From NCBI RefSeq assembly GCF_003149455.1, contig NZ_QFFK01000005.1, positions 310,001-374,000 of the forward strand: DNA of 64,000 nucleotides, written 5' to 3'. Shown here one piece after another: positions 59,605 to 64,000 of the stretch. Positions within the stretch are counted from its first letter, which is position 1; each line of letters begins with the position of its first letter. Source of the stretch: Chitinophaga deserti (GTDB lineage Bacteria > Bacteroidota > Bacteroidia > Chitinophagales > Chitinophagaceae). A model generated the notes under the pieces. It saw nothing but the letters and a program-made list of their open reading frames with translations, was not told the DNA's origin and made no database searches. Made by a program: the position numbers and the translations under genes.

Positions 59605-60585
59605 ATGAAACGCATCATACAAATATTATTGCCGTTGATGCTGCCGGTTTGCTGCTTTGGTGCAGACGGCTTCGTCATCAAAGGAAAAGTAACCGGAATT
59701 CTCAACGGTTATGTTGAAGTACAGGGATTGAGCAAACTCGATCTGGGAGCCATGCCTTTCCCTGAAAAAGTAAAGATCGTGAACGGGGAATTCACTTACG
59801 CCGGCCATATTGACCGGCCGCAACTGGTAAACCTCAGGATCAGCACCAAGCTGGTGCGGATGCTTTTGGAGAACGCTGAATATGAAGTGAACTGCAGCTT
59901 TGAAACACTGGGTACCGACAAGGTGAAAGGTGGGAAGATGAACGGGCAGTACTGGGCCTTTTCCAGCAGCGGTATGAGCCCAATGGAGTACCTGCAGCAA
60001 AACGTAGGCGATGAATTCAGCGCATGGATAGCGTATTCATTCATCAGGGAGAAAAGCGATGTGGAAGCAGTGGAGAAACTGCTGACTATTTCTGATAAAA
60101 TCTCCCCCAATGGCCAGTTGTTTATGAAAAGGGTGGAAGCACTTAGGAAAGTAGCGCCCGGCGTGCCTTTTCCTCCTGTGCTCAAACTGGTGGATCCCAG
60201 CGGCAAACCGTTCAAAATGAGCGATATGGCCGGTAAGTATGTAGTGCTCGACTTCTGGGCAAGCTGGTGCCCTCCCTGCATCGCTTTCGTTCCCAAATTG
60301 CGTGAACATTACAATAACTTCAAAGATAAGAATGTAGTGTTCGTCAGCGTTTCGGTAGACGAGAGTACAGAGAAGTGGAAAGGCGCGATGGAAGGCCTGC
60401 ATATGGAATGGACGCAGGTGCTGGCCGAAGGCGCATTCAAATCAGGGGAAGGCGTCAGGGCAATGCTGAACATCAACACGATCCCTTACCTGATCATTGT
60501 GGATAGGCAAGGTAAGATCGCCGCACTCCTGAACTATTACGAGAAAGAGAAGATGGGTGAGGTATTGACGAAGCTTGTTCAATAA
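59605..60585 (+). CDS. TlpA-like thiol-disulfide oxidoreductase with CPPC active site
   Basis: 326 aa, signal peptide (LLPLMLPVCCFGA). N-terminal DUF4369-like domain (FVIKGKVTGILNGYVEVQGLSKLDL...FTYAGHIDRPQLVNLRI) and C-terminal thioredoxin domain with WASWCPPC (Cys222, Cys225) and the cis-Pro segment NTIPYLIIVDRQGK. The CPPC motif differs from the CGPC of the neighbour, implying a different redox potential or partner. Confidence 0.9.
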   Translation: MKRIIQILLPLMLPVCCFGADGFVIKGKVTGILNGYVEVQGLSKLDLGAMPFPEKVKIVNGEFTYAGHIDRPQLVNLRISTKLVRMLLENAEYEVNCSFETLGTDKVKGGKMNGQYWAFSSSGMSPMEYLQQNVGDEFSAWIAYSFIREKSDVEAVEKLLTISDKISPNGQLFMKRVEALRKVAPGVPFPPVLKLVDPSGKPFKMSDMAGKYVVLDFWASWCPPCIAFVPKLREHYNNFKDKNVVFVSVSVDESTEKWKGAMEGLHMEWTQVLAEGAFKSGEGVRAMLNINTIPYLIIVDRQGKIAALLNYYEKEKMGEVLTKLVQ

Positions 60586-60606
60586 CATCCGGTATTCGTT
60601 TCCATA

Positions 60607-60640
60607 GCAAAAGCCGCCTGCATACAGGCGGCTTTTGCTT
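60607..60640 (+). terminator. Terminator of the SusCD-Prc-TlpA unit
   Basis: GCAAAAGCCGCCTG, loop cata, CAGGCGGCTTTTGC, then TTTT. Confidence 0.85.
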
Positions 60641-60658
60641 TTACCGGTGGAAGCCCGA

Positions 60659-60691
60659 CAAAAAAAGGCTGACCATTACATGATCAGCCTT
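60659..60691 (-). terminator. Terminator of the FKBP gene
   Basis: On the minus strand AAGGCTGA pairs with TCAGCCTT, followed by a run of T; it faces the preceding convergent terminator. Confidence 0.75.
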
Positions 60692-60717
60692 GCGGGTTAT
60701 AAACTTCCTTCTTCAGA

Positions 60718-61431
60718 TTATTCTTTCACGATTTCCAGCAGCTCCACATCGAATACGAGTGCGCTGTTGGGAGAGATCTTCGCACCTGCCTGACGCTCGC
60801 CGTAGGCAAGGTCGGAAGGGATGAAGAGTTTCCATTTGGAGCCTACGGTCATCAGCTGCAGGGCTTCTGTCCAGCCTTTGATGACACCGTTGAGCGGTAA
60901 TACGATAGGCTCACCACGATCGATGGAGCTGTCGAATACAGTACCGTCAATCAAAGTGCCGCGGTAATGTACTTTCACTTTATCCTGCAGGGAAGGCTTT
61001 GCACCGGAGCCGTTGGTCAGCACCTGGTATTGCAGCCCGCTGGCGGTAGTGTTGATACCTTCTTTGGTTTTATTGGCAGCAAGGAACTGCTCACCTGCGG
61101 CTTTATTCTTAGCGGCTTTTTCGAGCTTTATCTTTTGCAGATAATTGCTCACCACGCCCATACCCTTTTCAGTGGTAATCATGGCGGAATCGCCTTTATA
61201 GATGTCTTCAATGGCCTTGAAGAAGAGCTTCAGGTTGATGGAGTCGAGCCCCTGCTTTTTCAGCATCTCGCCCATATCGTTCCCGATGGTGTAGGAAACG
61301 GAGTCGAGTGTGGTAACCATAGTCAGCGGCGGCGGAACTTCCGGGCCTTTCTTCTTTTTTCTTTGGCTATAGGCGGCTTGTACGCTCATTAAGCTCAGCA
61401 CACAGATAAACAGGCTTTTTCTGGAAATCAT
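60718..61431 (-). CDS. FKBP-type peptidyl-prolyl cis-trans isomerase
   Basis: 237 aa periplasmic foldase of the FkpA/Mip type. Signal peptide (FICVLSLMSVQAAYS), basic stretch RKKKK, an N-terminal helical dimerisation domain (YTIGNDMGEMLKKQGLDSINLKLFFKAIEDIYKG), then the FKBP domain from about 145: VKVHYRGTLIDGTVFDSSIDRGEPIVLPLNGVIKGWTEALQLMTVGSKWKLFIPSDLAYGERQ. Most catalytic-pocket residues of the family are present. Confidence 0.92.
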   Translation of the reverse strand: MISRKSLFICVLSLMSVQAAYSQRKKKKGPEVPPPLTMVTTLDSVSYTIGNDMGEMLKKQGLDSINLKLFFKAIEDIYKGDSAMITTEKGMGVVSNYLQKIKLEKAAKNKAAGEQFLAANKTKEGINTTASGLQYQVLTNGSGAKPSLQDKVKVHYRGTLIDGTVFDSSIDRGEPIVLPLNGVIKGWTEALQLMTVGSKWKLFIPSDLAYGERQAGAKISPNSALVFDVELLEIVKE

Positions 61432-61466
61432 ACAGATACATAAAATTTGTAGCGCAATATAACCAA

Positions 61467-62168
61467 TTATTTTATCCGGCTCCAGATTTCGTTCAGGGGG
61501 TCTCCGGCGGTGCTTTTACCGCTGTGGTGCCATTTCCCGTCTTCCACCTTCGCATCAAACTGTACCGCTTTCCCTACCCGGTTATTATCGCGGGAAAAGA
61601 ACTCGATATTTTCAGTGTATTTACCATTTTCGAACGTATAGGATCCGCCGCCGGTACCGAAGAATTCCTTCGTTTCGGTATTCATGGCTATCCACTGGAA
61701 GCGGCCTCCGGTAAGTACTTTCAATGTTTTACGCGGACCGGGCTTCATTTCCGAGAACTTCCCTTCGTTCATACGCCCGGTGATGCGCCAGGTACCGGCA
61801 AGGTCGTTCGCTGTGCTGGGTGCCCTTTTCCAGCGGAGCACCATACCGTCGGGGAGGGTTACTGACAGTTGGTCGCCGTTATGCTGATAGGTCACTACCT
61901 GCGTCTGGCCTATCATTTCTTTGTCCATACTCGAGAACTCAAACGTACTTGTCATTTTCCCTTCTTCGGTTTTATTGGTACCGCCGAAGGTGCCGATAAA
62001 TGCAGTGGGAGTGAAGTGGGTGACGGAGAAGTAATCGTCCTGAATGAGGAGGATGGCCGTGGTATCACTGGGAACTTCAGGCGTATAAACCCAGGCGCCG
62101 TTCACGCCGGATTGTGCGTACCCTGCCATAAGCAGGACAGATAGGAATGCTGTGAGCAATGCTTTCAT
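61467..62168 (-). CDS. Secreted protein of unknown function
   Basis: 233 aa from MKALLTAF, signal peptide ending GYAQS. Two repeats of a lipocalin-like theme, 'G.W.yt....' (VNGAWVYTPEVPSDTTAILLIQDDYFSVTHF and LAGTWRITGRMNEGKFSEMKPGPRKTLKVLTGGRFQWIAMN), suggest a beta-barrel or tandem sandwich. The second ends GGSYTFENGKYTENIEF. No catalytic residues recognised. The frame extends to 62252 but without a signal peptide, so 62168 is preferred. It follows the partial hydrolase gene on the same strand (29-nt gap). Confidence 0.65.
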   Translation of the reverse strand: MKALLTAFLSVLLMAGYAQSGVNGAWVYTPEVPSDTTAILLIQDDYFSVTHFTPTAFIGTFGGTNKTEEGKMTSTFEFSSMDKEMIGQTQVVTYQHNGDQLSVTLPDGMVLRWKRAPSTANDLAGTWRITGRMNEGKFSEMKPGPRKTLKVLTGGRFQWIAMNTETKEFFGTGGGSYTFENGKYTENIEFFSRDNNRVGKAVQFDAKVEDGKWHHSGKSTAGDPLNEIWSRIK

Positions 62169-62197
62169 AGTTGCGTATTTTAAACGTGGTGGATGAT

Positions 62198-64000
62198 TTA
62201 TTTGCTGAGTACCGGCAGTATTATCCGCGAAGCATGGGTGTTGTTGTGCCATATGCTGATGTCTGACGGGGTGAAGTCTTCCGGTTTTGCTTTGTAAATA
62301 TCCGTAAATATCTGCGGATTCCTGTCTGCCAGCGGAAACCAGCTGCTTTGGATCTGGATCATCAACCGGTGGCCCTTTTTGAAGGTATGCGCCACATCGG
62401 GCAGGGTGAACTTCACGGGCGTCACTTTACCAGGTACAAAGGGAACCGGCTGCGCGAAGTTTTCACGGTATTTGCCACGCATCACTTCGCCCCTCACCAG
62501 CATCTGGTAGCCTCCCATGGGGTAGGTGGAGGATATGTAGCGGGAATGAGCAGTAGGAGCGGCGGCTCCTCCATAGCTGAATCCGTCAGGGAATACATCG
62601 ATCACTTTCACCACGAAGTCGGCATCGGTAGTAGTAAGGCTCACCAGCAGGTCGGCTATTACGGGGCCTGCAAGGGTCAGGTCTTCCGTGAGCGTATCGG
62701 TCTGGAACACCAGCACATCGGGCCTGCGGGCGGCAAAGCGCTGATCGTCTGTCATATAACTGATGGTACGGGTATGATGTACATCCTCCGTGTAAGGTAC
62801 CGGCCTGGAAGGATCGCTGGTATAACGGCTGTAGGCTTTGCCGGAGGCGGGCTTGCTGTACTGCATCTTTCCGCCGGGCTGAAGGTAAATGGCTTTCTCC
62901 TGTACGCCGGCAGCGGGCCATTGGCCGAAGGTACGCCACTGATTTTCTCCGGTGAAGAAGACGGTAGCTTCGGCAATGTCCTTTTCAGGCGCGCCAAGGA
63001 GGTGCTGGTCGAAGAACGGATGCTCAATATGCTCCTGGTACCATTCGGCGGTATTGGCGCCGAACTGTACGTTGCCGAGGTATTTACCGTCATCGGTAGA
63101 CCACTGCCCGTGATACCATGGCCCCATCACAATACGGTTACTGATCCCGGGGTTCTGCTTTTCGATGGCCTGATAGGTGGCCCATGCGCCAAAGCAGTCT
63201 TCGGCATCAAAGGTACCGCCTACTACCAGCATGGCGGGGCGCAGCTGCTTCAGATGGGGGCGCACGTTACGTGCTTTCCACCAGGCGTCGTAGTTGGGAT
63301 GGCTATAGAGATCTTTCCAGAATGCGATGCTGTCACCCATCAGCTTTGCGATCTGCGGAAGGGTGCCTGCTTCGAGGAAGAAATTGTAATTATCCATGTT
63401 GGTGTAAGGGTAGCCGGTGGGCCCAACCGTGGTAGGATAGGGGCGCGGCTTGCCGAACCCGCTGTAGAAATCGAACGCGTCATTCAGCATGAAAGCACCG
63501 TTGTGGTGGAAGTCGTCGCCAATGAACCAGTCTGTCACCGGTGCCTGTGGACTTACGGCTTTCAGTGCGGGGTGATGGCTCAGGGATGCCATGGTGGAAT
63601 AAAAACCGGGGTAGCTGATACCGGAAACGCCGACGTTACCGTTGTTATCGGTTACGTTTTTCACCAGCCAGTCGATGGTATCGTAAGTGTCGGTAGATTC
63701 ATCGGTTTCGTTTTTAGCGGGAGCAGGGTTATAAGGCCTTACATCCGTGAATTTGCCTTCGCTCATCCAGCGGCCGCGAACATCCTGTTTCACGATGATG
63801 TATCCTTTGCGGAGGTAATGGGCAAAGCTGGCGCGCATTTTAGGAAATGTGCCGCTGCCGTAAGGTGCACAACTGTAAGGAGAGCGCTCGAGGAGGATGG
63901 GGTGTTTGCCCGGGGTATTTTTGGGAGAGAACACCACGGTGAACAGTTTGGTACCATCGCGCATGGGGATCTGTACTTCCTGTTTGTTGTAATTTTCCTG
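62198..64000 (-). CDS. CocE/NonD-family (S15-like) alpha/beta hydrolase, 5' end outside the window
   Basis: 601 codons are visible and the frame stays open to the right edge (QENYNKQEVQIPMRDGTKLFTVVFSPK), so the Met at 63964 is internal, not the start. GRWMSEGKF and the nucleophile elbow GISYPGF (Ser) belong to the X-Pro dipeptidyl-peptidase/cocaine esterase/alpha-amino acid ester hydrolase group; DAEDCFGAW probably gives the acid. A C-terminal jelly-roll domain follows (VLVFQTDTLTEDLTLAGPVIADLLVSLTTTDADFVVKVIDVFPDG). Substrate could be a peptide or an acyl amino acid ester. Confidence 0.88.
   Translation of the reverse strand, partial: QENYNKQEVQIPMRDGTKLFTVVFSPKNTPGKHPILLERSPYSCAPYGSGTFPKMRASFAHYLRKGYIIVKQDVRGRWMSEGKFTDVRPYNPAPAKNETDESTDTYDTIDWLVKNVTDNNGNVGVSGISYPGFYSTMASLSHHPALKAVSPQAPVTDWFIGDDFHHNGAFMLNDAFDFYSGFGKPRPYPTTVGPTGYPYTNMDNYNFFLEAGTLPQIAKLMGDSIAFWKDLYSHPNYDAWWKARNVRPHLKQLRPAMLVVGGTFDAEDCFGAWATYQAIEKQNPGISNRIVMGPWYHGQWSTDDGKYLGNVQFGANTAEWYQEHIEHPFFDQHLLGAPEKDIAEATVFFTGENQWRTFGQWPAAGVQEKAIYLQPGGKMQYSKPASGKAYSRYTSDPSRPVPYTEDVHHTRTISYMTDDQRFAARRPDVLVFQTDTLTEDLTLAGPVIADLLVSLTTTDADFVVKVIDVFPDGFSYGGAAAPTAHSRYISSTYPMGGYQMLVRGEVMRGKYRENFAQPVPFVPGKVTPVKFTLPDVAHTFKKGHRLMIQIQSSWFPLADRNPQIFTDIYKAKPEDFTPSDISIWHNNTHASRIILPVLSK

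Overview
This window looks like a chromosomal segment from a Bacteroidota species close to Chitinophaga. The signs are SusC/SusD outer-membrane genes with a FecI/FecR pair, a T9SS/gliding-type C-terminal domain on a giant secreted protein, many lipoproteins and glycoside hydrolases, and promoter-like TAnnTTTG boxes instead of a sigma-70 -10. I saw no tRNA, rRNA, CRISPR array, phage or insertion sequence.

Layout. 1-13.5 kb: a partial SDR oxidoreductase, secreted proteins, rluD and lipB diverging from one symmetric promoter, a D-cysteine desulfhydrase-like enzyme, and GH20 and GH29 glycosidases. 13.7-15.7 kb: a sugar nucleotidyltransferase next to a NahK-like sugar 1-kinase. 15.9-23.8 kb: ilvE-ilvD-ilvB-ilvN-ilvC-ilvA, the whole route to valine and isoleucine, behind an ilvL-like leader peptide and terminator. 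24-34.7 kb: an FAD oxidoreductase, fucosidases GH95 and GH29, a Na+/sugar symporter, xylB, xylA and an aldose epimerase. 34.8-39.4 kb: a CsbD-like protein, envelope proteins, an ECF sigma factor paired with an anti-sigma-like/trypsin-like protease fusion, and a small lipoprotein. 39.4-40.7 kb: a 1.3 kb non-coding region with 11-bp-periodic repeats and two tandem aromatic attenuators. 40.7-48.0 kb: seven genes for the shikimate, Phe and Tyr pathways. 48.2-60.6 kb: FecI-FecR-SusC-SusD, a lipoprotein, a Prc-type protease and two TlpA-like redoxins. 60.7-64 kb: an FKBP, a secreted protein and a partial CocE/NonD (S15-like) hydrolase.

The most striking content is regulatory. Three short ORFs lie upstream of amino-acid operons. 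One is Leu/Val/Ile-rich (15964-16080). Two are Phe/Tyr(/Trp)-rich and in tandem (40362-40421 and 40527-40601). Each is followed by an intrinsic terminator whose 5' arm can pair instead with a strand at or just before the leader stop codon. A simple model follows: a ribosome that reaches the stop covers this strand and the terminator forms; a ribosome stalled on the control codons leaves it free and the antiterminator forms. These leaders are too short for ordinary ORF calling. A second unexplained signal is a set of 11-bp-periodic repeat arrays with inverted copies at three intergenic sites. Their sequences differ but their spacing is the same.
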